In this document: positions 35,591 through 43,257 of the stretch, one piece after another
Layout of the letters: each line of letters starts with the position of its first letter
Numbering within the stretch: position 1 is the stretch's first letter
DNA from: Betaproteobacteria bacterium
GTDB lineage: Bacteria > Pseudomonadota > Gammaproteobacteria > Burkholderiales > Burkholderiaceae_C
Reading direction: 5' to 3'
Assembly (NCBI GenBank): GCA_009918225.1
Contig: RGEP01000001.1
Location: 1-50,529, forward strand
Length of the DNA: 50,529 nt
Translations under genes and position numbers: made by a program
Notes under the pieces: model-generated
Databases searched by the model: none
The model's input: the letters and a program-made list of their open reading frames with translations, nothing else
What the model was told of the DNA's origin: nothing

Positions 35591-37072
35591 TCAAGTGGCC
35601 AGGGCGCGAATCACCGCGTCACGGCACACCGCCATCAGACCGCCGGGCAGGAGCCCCAGTACCAACACGGCCGCTCCGTTGGCCATGAGCAAGAGCCCAG
35701 CGCCGCCCTGATCGGACACCACGGGCCCCTGCACCGGTTCGTCGAACACCATCACCTTGACCACGCGCAGGTAGTAGAAGGCTGCCACCAGGCTCAACAA
35801 CACCGCCACCACCGCCAGGGCGATGTAGGCGCTCTGCCCAGTGGTCACCAGGGTCTGGAGCACCGCCAACTTGGCATAGAAGCCCATGGTCGGCGGAATG
35901 CCCGCCAGCGAAAACATGAACACCGTCATGACCGCCGCCATCCAGGGCTTGCGCCGCGCCAAGCCAGCCAGATCGTTGACTTCCTCGCTCTCAAATCCAT
36001 CCCGCGCCAACAGCATCACCAAGCCGAAGCTGCCCAAGGTGGTCAGGACATAGGTCACCATGTAGAACATGGCCGAGCTGTAGGCATTGCCCGCCGACAC
36101 GGTGTCACCGCCGATGACCCCTGAGCCCAGGGCCAGGAGCATGAAGCCCATCTGCGCGATGGCCGAGTAAGCCAGCATGCGCTTGAGGTTGGTCTGCGCG
36201 ATAGCCGCCAGGTTGCCCACCACCAGGGACACCACAGCCATGAAGAGCAGCATCTGTTGCCAGTCCACCGCCACCTTCAGCAAGCCCTCCACCAACAGGC
36301 GGATGGTGATGGCGAAGGCGGCCAGCTTGGGCGCACTGGCGATCAGCAAGGTGACCGCCGTGGGCGAGCCCTGGTACACATCGGGCACCCACATGTGGAA
36401 GGGCGCCACGCCAAGCTTGAAGCCCAAGCCGGCGACGATGAATACCACGCCAAAGACCAGCACTTGCCCGTTGACCCGGCCCTGAGCGATGACCTCGAAG
36501 ACCTTCGGGATCTCCAAAGTGCCGGTGGCCCCGTACATCATCGACAAGCCGTACAGCAAGAACCCGCTGGCCAGCGCACCCAGGACAAAGTATTTCATGG
36601 CGGCCTCCGTTGCCGTGGCATCGTCACGGCGAAGCGCCACCAGGGCATACAGGGACAAGCTCATGATTTCCAGGCCCAGGTACACCACCAGGAAATCATT
36701 GGCCGACAGCATCACGTGGATGCCCAACAGAGACAGAAGGGCCAGCACGTAGAACTCACCCTTGCGCATGTCGCGGCTGGCGATGTAGGGCTGTGCATAG
36801 ACCAAGGTGATCATCATGGCCAAAGTGGCCATGACGCCCAAAAGACGGCCCATGGGATCCATCACCACCATGTTGCCCAAGGCATAAACGGTCAATCCCG
36901 CATCAAACTGTTGGTAGTGCAGGATGGCCGTGATCGCCAGCACCGCTTGGCTCATCCAGTGGGTGTAATGGCGGCGTTCATCGGCCACAAAGAGATCCAC
37001 CAAGGCGATCACGCAGGCGGCCAGCAGCAGGAAGATCTCGGGGGTCAGGGCCGCCCAATTCAACAAGGTCAT
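35591..37072 (-). CDS. nuoN: NADH-quinone oxidoreductase subunit N
   Basis: NuoN is one of three antiporter-like proton-pumping subunits of the complex I membrane arm. The 493-residue protein has about fourteen membrane helices and the conserved FHMWVPDVYQGSP segment, with the pump-channel charged residues nearby. The frame opens at ATG 37087 (METTSMTLL), but a GGAG at ideal distance precedes ATG 37072 (MTLLNWAALTPEIF), which I prefer. Last of the fourteen nuo genes; DUF2818 follows. Confidence 0.97.
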   Translation of the reverse strand: MTLLNWAALTPEIFLLLAACVIALVDLFVADERRHYTHWMSQAVLAITAILHYQQFDAGLTVYALGNMVVMDPMGRLLGVMATLAMMITLVYAQPYIASRDMRKGEFYVLALLSLLGIHVMLSANDFLVVYLGLEIMSLSLYALVALRRDDATATEAAMKYFVLGALASGFLLYGLSMMYGATGTLEIPKVFEVIAQGRVNGQVLVFGVVFIVAGLGFKLGVAPFHMWVPDVYQGSPTAVTLLIASAPKLAAFAITIRLLVEGLLKVAVDWQQMLLFMAVVSLVVGNLAAIAQTNLKRMLAYSAIAQMGFMLLALGSGVIGGDTVSAGNAYSSAMFYMVTYVLTTLGSFGLVMLLARDGFESEEVNDLAGLARRKPWMAAVMTVFMFSLAGIPPTMGFYAKLAVLQTLVTTGQSAYIALAVVAVLLSLVAAFYYLRVVKVMVFDEPVQGPVVSDQGGAGLLLMANGAAVLVLGLLPGGLMAVCRDAVIRALAT

Positions 37073-37091
37073 GCTCGTGGTCTCCATGGGC

Positions 37092-38570
37092 TCAGGCCGG
37101 CAGCTTAGACAACGCCACGTGGCGCAGGAGTTCGGTGATGGAGGTCTGCATCACATCGGTGAAAGGCTTGGGATACAAGCCCATCCACAACACCGCCAAG
37201 GCCAGCAGTGCCAACATGAAGAACTCGCGATCGTTGAGGTCGGTGAGCTCGCGCACCTGCTCGTTGGCGATGTCGCCGAAGTACACGCGCTTGACCATCC
37301 ACAGGGTATAGGCCGCCCCGAACACCAAGGTGGTCGAAGCCAGGCCGGCGATCCAGAAGTCGTATTGAACTGCGCCCAGGATCACCATCCACTCGCCCAC
37401 GAAGCCACCCGTGCCGGGCAGTCCACAGTTGGCCATGGCGAAGAACACCGCAAAGGCCGCGAACTTGGGCATGGTGTTCACCACGCCCCCGTAGGAGGCG
37501 ATTTCGCGCGAATGCACCCGGTCGTACAGCACCCCAATGCACAGGAACATCGCGCCCGAGACGAAGCCATGGCTGATCATCTGAACGATGGCGCCACCCA
37601 CCCCCAAGTCGCTGAAGATGAAGAAGCCCAGCGTCACAAAGCCCATATGGGCAATCGAGGAATACGCCACCAGCTTCTTCATGTCCTGCTGAACCAGGGC
37701 CACCAAGCCGATGTAGACCACAGCAATCAGGCTCAGGGTGATCATGAGCCAGTCGAATTCGCGCGCAGCATCCGGCGCAATCGGCATGGAAAAGCGCAGG
37801 AAGCCGTAGGCACCCAGCTTGAGCATGATGGCCGCCAACACCACAGAGCCCCCCGTGGGGGCCTCAACGTGGGCGTCCGGCAGCCAGGTGTGCACCGGCC
37901 ACATCGGCACCTTCACGGAAAACGCTGCGAAGAAGGCAAAGAACAGCAGGGTCTGCGCCGTCATCGGCAGGGGCAACTGGTGCCAAGCCTGGATGTCGAA
38001 GCTTCCGCCGGACTGCAGGTACAGGTACAGCAGGGCCACCAGCATCAGCAGGGAACCCAGCAGCGTGTAGAGGAAAAACTTGAAGGCTGCGTACACCCGG
38101 CGTGGCCCACCCCACACACCGATGATGATGTACATCGGGATCAGCGTGGCTTCGAAGAAGATGTAGAAGAGCAAGCCATCCAAGGCACTGAATACGCCGA
38201 CCATGAGGCCTGACAGGATCAGAAATGCGCCCATGTACAGGGCCACGCGGTCTTCAATCACCTCCCAAGCGGCGATCACCACCACGATGGTGATGAAGGC
38301 CGTCAGCAGAATGAACCACACCGATAGGCCGTCCACGCCCAGGTGGTAGCGCACATTGAAGCGGTCGATCCACGGCAGGTTCTCCACGAACTGCATGCCG
38401 GTGGCCGCCACATCAAAACCAGTGACCAGGGGAATGGTGACCAGGAAAGACAGCACGGCTGCGGCCAAGGCCAGCCACCGCACCACGCCGGCATGTTCAT
38501 CACGCCCCACCACCAAGAGCAGGCTGCCCAGCACGATGGGCAGCCAGATGGCAACACTCAACAATCCCAT
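37092..38570 (-). CDS. nuoM: NADH-quinone oxidoreductase subunit M
   Basis: The second antiporter-like subunit of complex I. The 492-residue protein has about fourteen helices and the signature VPMWPVHTWLPDAHVEAPT, containing the loop next to the central lysine channel. Length is close to E. coli (509). It lies 48 bases after nuoL, and nuoN starts within 20 bases of its stop. Confidence 0.98.
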   Translation of the reverse strand: MGLLSVAIWLPIVLGSLLLVVGRDEHAGVVRWLALAAAVLSFLVTIPLVTGFDVAATGMQFVENLPWIDRFNVRYHLGVDGLSVWFILLTAFITIVVVIAAWEVIEDRVALYMGAFLILSGLMVGVFSALDGLLFYIFFEATLIPMYIIIGVWGGPRRVYAAFKFFLYTLLGSLLMLVALLYLYLQSGGSFDIQAWHQLPLPMTAQTLLFFAFFAAFSVKVPMWPVHTWLPDAHVEAPTGGSVVLAAIMLKLGAYGFLRFSMPIAPDAAREFDWLMITLSLIAVVYIGLVALVQQDMKKLVAYSSIAHMGFVTLGFFIFSDLGVGGAIVQMISHGFVSGAMFLCIGVLYDRVHSREIASYGGVVNTMPKFAAFAVFFAMANCGLPGTGGFVGEWMVILGAVQYDFWIAGLASTTLVFGAAYTLWMVKRVYFGDIANEQVRELTDLNDREFFMLALLALAVLWMGLYPKPFTDVMQTSITELLRHVALSKLPA

Positions 38571-38618
38571 TTTCGAGTTCTCCGCCTCTTCCGCACGACC
38601 AAGGTCTGACCCTGGTGA

Positions 38619-40643
38619 TCAATGGCCGAAGAGGCCGGTGAGATGCGGCCACAGCCGCCAGGTCAAGAAGCCGAACACGCCCAAGAGCATGACCAGCGCG
38701 TACCAATACAAGTGCCCGGTCTGCACCAGGCGGCTCAGGCCTGCCAAAGCACCCACTGCCCGTGCCGAACCATTCACGATCATCCCGTCGATCACCGCGG
38801 TATCACCGCCCTTCCACAGGCCGGTGCCCAGGGCTCGCGAACCCGCTGCCAACACCTTTTCATTGAAGGCGTCCAAGTAGTACTTGTTCTCCAACACCTT
38901 CACCAGGGGCGCCAAGGCTCGGCCGATGGCCGCCGGGATGGCCGGTTGCTTGAGGTAGAACCACCAGGCCACCACCACACCCGACAGGGCCAGCCAGAAG
39001 GGCAGTGTCTGAAGACCGTGCACCGCCATGGCCACGGCACCGTGATACTCACCGGCCAGGTGCGCCATGGCGGGGTGGCGCGCCTCGTCCACCAGGATCG
39101 CGTCCTTGAGGAATTCACCGAAGAGCATGGGCTCGATGGTCATGTAGCCGATCAGCACCGAGGGCACCGCCAACAGCACCAAGGGCGCTGTCACCACCCA
39201 GGGGGACTCGTGGGGCGTATGGTCCTCGGCGTGGTCATCGTGGTGATGGTCGTGCTCACCGGGGAAGGGCTTGTGGTGGAACCGCTCTTCACCGTGGAAG
39301 ACCAGGAAATACATGCGGAAGCTGTAGAAGGCCGTCACGAAGACGCCTGCAACCACGGCAAAAATGGCGAAGGGCGTACCGGGCAACTGGCTGGCCTCCA
39401 CCGCCATGATGATGCTGTCCTTGGAATAGAAACCGGCGAACAGCGGGGTGCCGATCAGGGCCAAGGACCCCAGCAGCGAGGTGATCCACGTGATGGGCAT
39501 GTGCTTGCGCAAGCCGCCCATGTTGCGGATGTCCTGGTCATGGTGCATGCCGATGATGACCGAGCCGGCTGCCAGGAACAGCAGGGCTTTGAAGAAGGCG
39601 TGCGTCATCAGGTGGAACACCGCCACCGAATAGGCCGACGCGCCCAAGGCCACCGTCATGTAGCCCAGCTGCGACAGTGTGGAGTAGGCCACCACCCGCT
39701 TGATGTCGTTCTGGATGATGCCCAGGAAGCCCATGAACAGGGCCGTGATGGCCCCGATCACCATCACAAAGTTCAGCGCGGTGTCGGACAACTCGAACAG
39801 GGGCGACATGCGCGCCACCATGAAGATGCCGGCCGTGACCATGGTGGCCGCGTGAATCAGGGCGGAAATGGGGGTTGGGCCTTCCATGGAATCGGGCAGC
39901 CACACGTGCAGCGGGAACTGCGCACTCTTGCCCATGGCGCCTATGAACAGGCAGATGCAGGCCACGGTGATGAGCATCCAATCGGTGCCCGGGAAACTCA
40001 TCTTCGCCAATTCGTCGGCCTTCGCGAACGCCTCGGTGTAGTTCAAGGTGCCCGCGAAAGCCACCACCAAGCCGATACCCAGGATGAAGCCAAAGTCACC
40101 CACCCGGTTGACCAGGAAGGCCTTCATATTGGCGAAGATTGCTGTGGGTTTCTTGAACCAGAAGCCGATCAACAGGTACGACACCAGGCCCACCGCCTCC
40201 CAGCCGAAGAAGAGCTGCAGAAAGTTGTTGCTCATCACGAGCATCAACATGGAGAAGGTAAACAAGGAGATGTAGCTGAAGAAGCGCTGGTAGCCCGGGT
40301 CATCCTCCATGTAGCCGATGGTGTACAGGTGCACCATCAGCGACACGAAGGTCACGACGCACATCATCATGGCGGTGAGGCCGTCGACCATGAAGCCGAC
40401 CTCCATCTTCAAGCCACCGATCACCATCCATTCATAAATCGTTTGGTTGAAGCGCGCGCCGTCAAGCGCCACGCTCTTGAGCACCATCGCCGACAAGATG
40501 AAGCTGATGAGCACGCCCAGAATGGTGAAGAAGTGCGACCCACGGCGCCCCACGTAGCGGCCAAAGAAGCCCGCGATGATGGCCCCGGCCAAGGGGGCCA
40601 GGGGAACGGCCAAGAGGGTGCTGGAGGAAAGTTCTGCGGCCAT
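38619..40643 (-). CDS. nuoL: NADH-quinone oxidoreductase subunit L
   Basis: NuoL is the distal proton pump of complex I and carries the long lateral helix that braces the membrane arm. The 674-residue protein has the core SAQFPLHVWLPDSMEGPTP, with the essential charged residues, and a C-terminal extension for the lateral helix and anchor. A cytoplasmic/periplasmic loop at about residues 455-480 (bases 39205-39285) is strikingly rich in His, Asp and Glu. It lies 5 bases after nuoK. Confidence 0.98.
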   Translation of the reverse strand: MAAELSSSTLLAVPLAPLAGAIIAGFFGRYVGRRGSHFFTILGVLISFILSAMVLKSVALDGARFNQTIYEWMVIGGLKMEVGFMVDGLTAMMMCVVTFVSLMVHLYTIGYMEDDPGYQRFFSYISLFTFSMLMLVMSNNFLQLFFGWEAVGLVSYLLIGFWFKKPTAIFANMKAFLVNRVGDFGFILGIGLVVAFAGTLNYTEAFAKADELAKMSFPGTDWMLITVACICLFIGAMGKSAQFPLHVWLPDSMEGPTPISALIHAATMVTAGIFMVARMSPLFELSDTALNFVMVIGAITALFMGFLGIIQNDIKRVVAYSTLSQLGYMTVALGASAYSVAVFHLMTHAFFKALLFLAAGSVIIGMHHDQDIRNMGGLRKHMPITWITSLLGSLALIGTPLFAGFYSKDSIIMAVEASQLPGTPFAIFAVVAGVFVTAFYSFRMYFLVFHGEERFHHKPFPGEHDHHHDDHAEDHTPHESPWVVTAPLVLLAVPSVLIGYMTIEPMLFGEFLKDAILVDEARHPAMAHLAGEYHGAVAMAVHGLQTLPFWLALSGVVVAWWFYLKQPAIPAAIGRALAPLVKVLENKYYLDAFNEKVLAAGSRALGTGLWKGGDTAVIDGMIVNGSARAVGALAGLSRLVQTGHLYWYALVMLLGVFGFLTWRLWPHLTGLFGH

Positions 40644-40648
40644 AACGG

Positions 40649-40963
40649 TCAGCCCTTGAGGGTGTCGAGTTCCTCGACATTGATCGAGGCCCGGTTGCGG
40701 AAGAGCACCACCAGGATGGCCAATCCGATGGCCGATTCGGCCGCTGCCACGGTGAGGATGAAGAACACGAAGATCTGGCCGGCCATGTCACCCAAATAGT
40801 GGGAGAAGGCCACGAAGTTCAGGTTCACCGCCAAGAGCATGAGCTCGATGGCCATGAGCAGCACGATGAGGTTGCGCCGGTTCAAAAAGATGCCGATCAC
40901 CGACAGCGCAAACAAGATGGCGCCCAGCGAAAGGTAGTGTCCCAGTGTGATGGAAGCCATCAT
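40649..40963 (-). CDS. nuoK: NADH-quinone oxidoreductase subunit K
   Basis: NuoK is a small three-helix subunit that forms part of the proton path near the quinone chamber. The 104-residue product contains LIVLLMAIELMLLAVNLNFV, with the essential membrane-embedded glutamate, and a second glutamate in the AAAESAIGLAI stretch. Two ATGs in tandem overlap the nuoJ stop (ATGATG), so the start is 40963 or 40960. Confidence 0.98.
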   Translation of the reverse strand: MMASITLGHYLSLGAILFALSVIGIFLNRRNLIVLLMAIELMLLAVNLNFVAFSHYLGDMAGQIFVFFILTVAAAESAIGLAILVVLFRNRASINVEELDTLKG

Positions 40964-41661
40964 GCAGCTCCTTTGGGCGCAGCGCCCGCAGTACCGGCCC
41001 CTGGTGCGGGAGCCGCGCCTGGCGCGTGCTCAGCGGGCTGTTCAGCAGATGCGGCGGCCGGCTGCTCCACCTCCGGGGCCATGGAGACGATCCGTACCCG
41101 GTCAGCACGCTTGACGCGCACCTGTTGGCCGGGGTCCATCGCCCGCACATCCTTGCGCTTGCGCAGCGTCAGGGCCAAGGCGGCCACCATGGCCACCAGC
41201 AGCAAGACCGCCGCCAACTGCAGGGGATACAGGTAATGCGTGTAGAGCTCGATGCCCAGAAGACGCGTGTTGCCAAACTCGGCCAGGCGGGGGTCTGCCG
41301 CAGCGGCCTGCGAGACCCTGAATCCGCTCATCAGCACCAGGGCCATCTCCACCGCGATGACCGCGCCGATCAGGCCTGCCAGCGGCAGGTGCTGCCAGAA
41401 GTTCTGGCGGAATTGGTCGGTGTTGATGTCCAGCATCATCACCACGAACAGGAAGAGCACCATCACGGCACCCACGTACACGAGCACCAGGGTGATGGCC
41501 AGAAACTCCGCTTGCAAGAGCATCCAGACGCACGATGCGCTGAAGAATGCGAGCACCAGGAACAGGGCAGCATGCACGGTGCTGCGGGCGGTGATCACGC
41601 GGAACGCTGCCAACAGCAGCACCGCGGAGAACACATAGAACAGGGCGGCTTGGTTGTCCAT
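40960..41661 (-). CDS. nuoJ: NADH-quinone oxidoreductase subunit J
   Basis: NuoJ is a five-helix subunit linking the quinone site to the pumps. The 233-residue product begins MDNQAALFYVFSAVLLL and has the family stretch LVYVGAVMVLFLFVVMML in helix 3. The C-terminal tail from about residue 190 is Ala/Pro/Glu-rich and probably disordered, making it longer than E. coli NuoJ (184). It overlaps nuoK by 4 bases. Confidence 0.97.
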   Translation of the reverse strand: MDNQAALFYVFSAVLLLAAFRVITARSTVHAALFLVLAFFSASCVWMLLQAEFLAITLVLVYVGAVMVLFLFVVMMLDINTDQFRQNFWQHLPLAGLIGAVIAVEMALVLMSGFRVSQAAAADPRLAEFGNTRLLGIELYTHYLYPLQLAAVLLLVAMVAALALTLRKRKDVRAMDPGQQVRVKRADRVRIVSMAPEVEQPAAASAEQPAEHAPGAAPAPGAGTAGAAPKGAA

Positions 41662-41685
41662 GATCGTGAAGGCGAGGTCACCGCG

Positions 41686-42174
41686 TCAGCGGTACTTCGC
41701 GTCGGCCTCCTTGTTCGCAGCGATTTCTTGCTCATAGCGATCGCCGACCGCCAAGAGCATGTCCTTGGTGAAGTACAGGTCGCCGCGCTTTTCGCCGTGG
41801 TACTCAAAGATGTGGGTTTCAACGATCGAGTCGACCGGGCAGCTCTCTTCGCAAAAACCACAGAAGATGCACTTGGTCAGGTCAATGTCGTATCGCTTGG
41901 TTCGGCGCGAGCCGTCCTCACGCACATCGCTTTCAATCGTGATGGCCATGGCTGGGCACACCGCTTCACACAGCTTGCATGCGATGCACCGCTCTTCGCC
42001 GTTTTCGTAACGGCGCAAGGCGTGCAGACCGCGGAAGCGCGGCGACAAGGGCGTCTTCTCCTCGGGGAACTGCACCGTGACCTTGCGCTTGAAAAAGTGG
42101 CGGCCCGTGACCTTGAGCCCCTTGAGGAGCTCCAGGAGCATGAAGCTCTGAACAAAATCCTTGACGGCAGACAT
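41686..42174 (-). CDS. nuoI: NADH-quinone oxidoreductase subunit I
   Basis: NuoI is the ferredoxin-like subunit that carries clusters N6a and N6b toward N2. The 162-residue protein has two CxxCxxCxxxCP motifs: Cys63, 66, 69, 73 (CIACKLCEAVCP) and Cys102, 105, 108, 112 (CIFCGFCEESCP). The N-terminal amphipathic helix attaches it to the membrane arm. It sits between nuoH and nuoJ with short spacers. Confidence 0.98.
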   Translation of the reverse strand: MSAVKDFVQSFMLLELLKGLKVTGRHFFKRKVTVQFPEEKTPLSPRFRGLHALRRYENGEERCIACKLCEAVCPAMAITIESDVREDGSRRTKRYDIDLTKCIFCGFCEESCPVDSIVETHIFEYHGEKRGDLYFTKDMLLAVGDRYEQEIAANKEADAKYR

Positions 42175-42187
42175 CAGAGGGCCTCTT

Positions 42188-43255
42188 TCACTTCCAGATG
42201 TTCAGCGGCGTCTGCATCCACAGGCCGACGACGATGAGCCACACCAGGGTGACCGGGATGAAGATCTTCCAACCCAGACGCATGATCTGGTCGTAGCGGT
42301 AGCGCGGGAAGGTGGCGCGTACCCACAAGAACATGGTGACCACCACGAATACCTTGATGGCCAGCCAGATCCAACCCGGGATCCAGTTGAACAGCGCGCT
42401 GTCGATGGGCGGCAACCAGCCGCCGAGGAACATGATCACGCACAGGGTCGAGACCAGGATCATGTTGGCGTACTCGGCCAGGAAGAACATGGCAAACGAC
42501 ATGCCCGAGTACTCGATCATGTGGCCCGCCACGATTTCCGACTCGCCTTCCACCACGTCGAAGGGGTGGCGGTTGGTTTCGGCCAAACCCGAGACGAAAT
42601 ACACGATGAACACCGGCAACAGGGGCAGCCAGTTCCAGGACAGGAAATTCAGCCCCATCTCGGCAAAGTAACCATCCCCCTGCTGCTGCACGATGCCCGT
42701 CATGTTCATCGTTCCCGAAACCATCAGCACGATCACCAGGGCGAAGCCCATGGCGATCTCATAGCTCACCATCTGGGCCGAGGCGCGCAGCGCACCCAGG
42801 AAGGCGTACTTGGAGTTCGATGCCCAGCCCGCGATGATGACGCCATACACCTCCAGCGACGTGATGGCCATCAGATACAGCAGACCCGCGTTGACATTGG
42901 CCAGCGCCACATCCGGCCCGAAGGGCACCACTGCCCAGGCCGCCAGGGCCGGCATGATGGTCATCACCGGGCCCAAGAAGAACAGGCCCTTGTTGGCCGC
43001 CGTGGGGCGGATGATTTCCTTGAAGACCAGCTTGACCGCGTCCGCGATCGGGGTGAGCAGTCCCCAGGGGCCCACGCGGTTGGGGCCAGGGCGAACCTGG
43101 GTCCAGCCGATGGCCTTGCGCTCCCACAAGGTGAGGTAGGCCACACAGCCCATCAGCGGCAACACCACCGCCACGATCTTGATGAGGCTCCACACCACCA
43201 GCCACAGGGTCGGCCCCAGGGTGGTGTTGCCCAAATGATGAAGCGATTCCAACAT
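42188..43255 (-). CDS. nuoH: NADH-quinone oxidoreductase subunit H
   Basis: NuoH forms much of the quinone chamber and the start of the proton path. The 355-residue protein has eight or nine helices, ERKAIGWTQVRPGPNRVGP after the first helix, and the acidic loop VVEGESEIVAGHMIEYSG that lines the quinone cavity. It starts 2 bases after the nuoG stop. Confidence 0.98.
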   Translation of the reverse strand: MLESLHHLGNTTLGPTLWLVVWSLIKIVAVVLPLMGCVAYLTLWERKAIGWTQVRPGPNRVGPWGLLTPIADAVKLVFKEIIRPTAANKGLFFLGPVMTIMPALAAWAVVPFGPDVALANVNAGLLYLMAITSLEVYGVIIAGWASNSKYAFLGALRASAQMVSYEIAMGFALVIVLMVSGTMNMTGIVQQQGDGYFAEMGLNFLSWNWLPLLPVFIVYFVSGLAETNRHPFDVVEGESEIVAGHMIEYSGMSFAMFFLAEYANMILVSTLCVIMFLGGWLPPIDSALFNWIPGWIWLAIKVFVVVTMFLWVRATFPRYRYDQIMRLGWKIFIPVTLVWLIVVGLWMQTPLNIWK

Positions 43256-43257
43256 GG

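Noticed and set aside
35591..40643. NuoL, NuoM and NuoN homologs as an Mrp-type sodium/proton antiporter
   Set aside because: They sit in a complete nuoA-N order with the complex I peripheral-arm genes, so they are complex I subunits.
38622..40799. 725-residue plus-strand frame opposite nuoL and nuoK
   Set aside because: Its His/Gln/Gly/Asp-rich content mirrors the codons of a membrane protein on the other strand; nuoL and nuoK are intact and certain.
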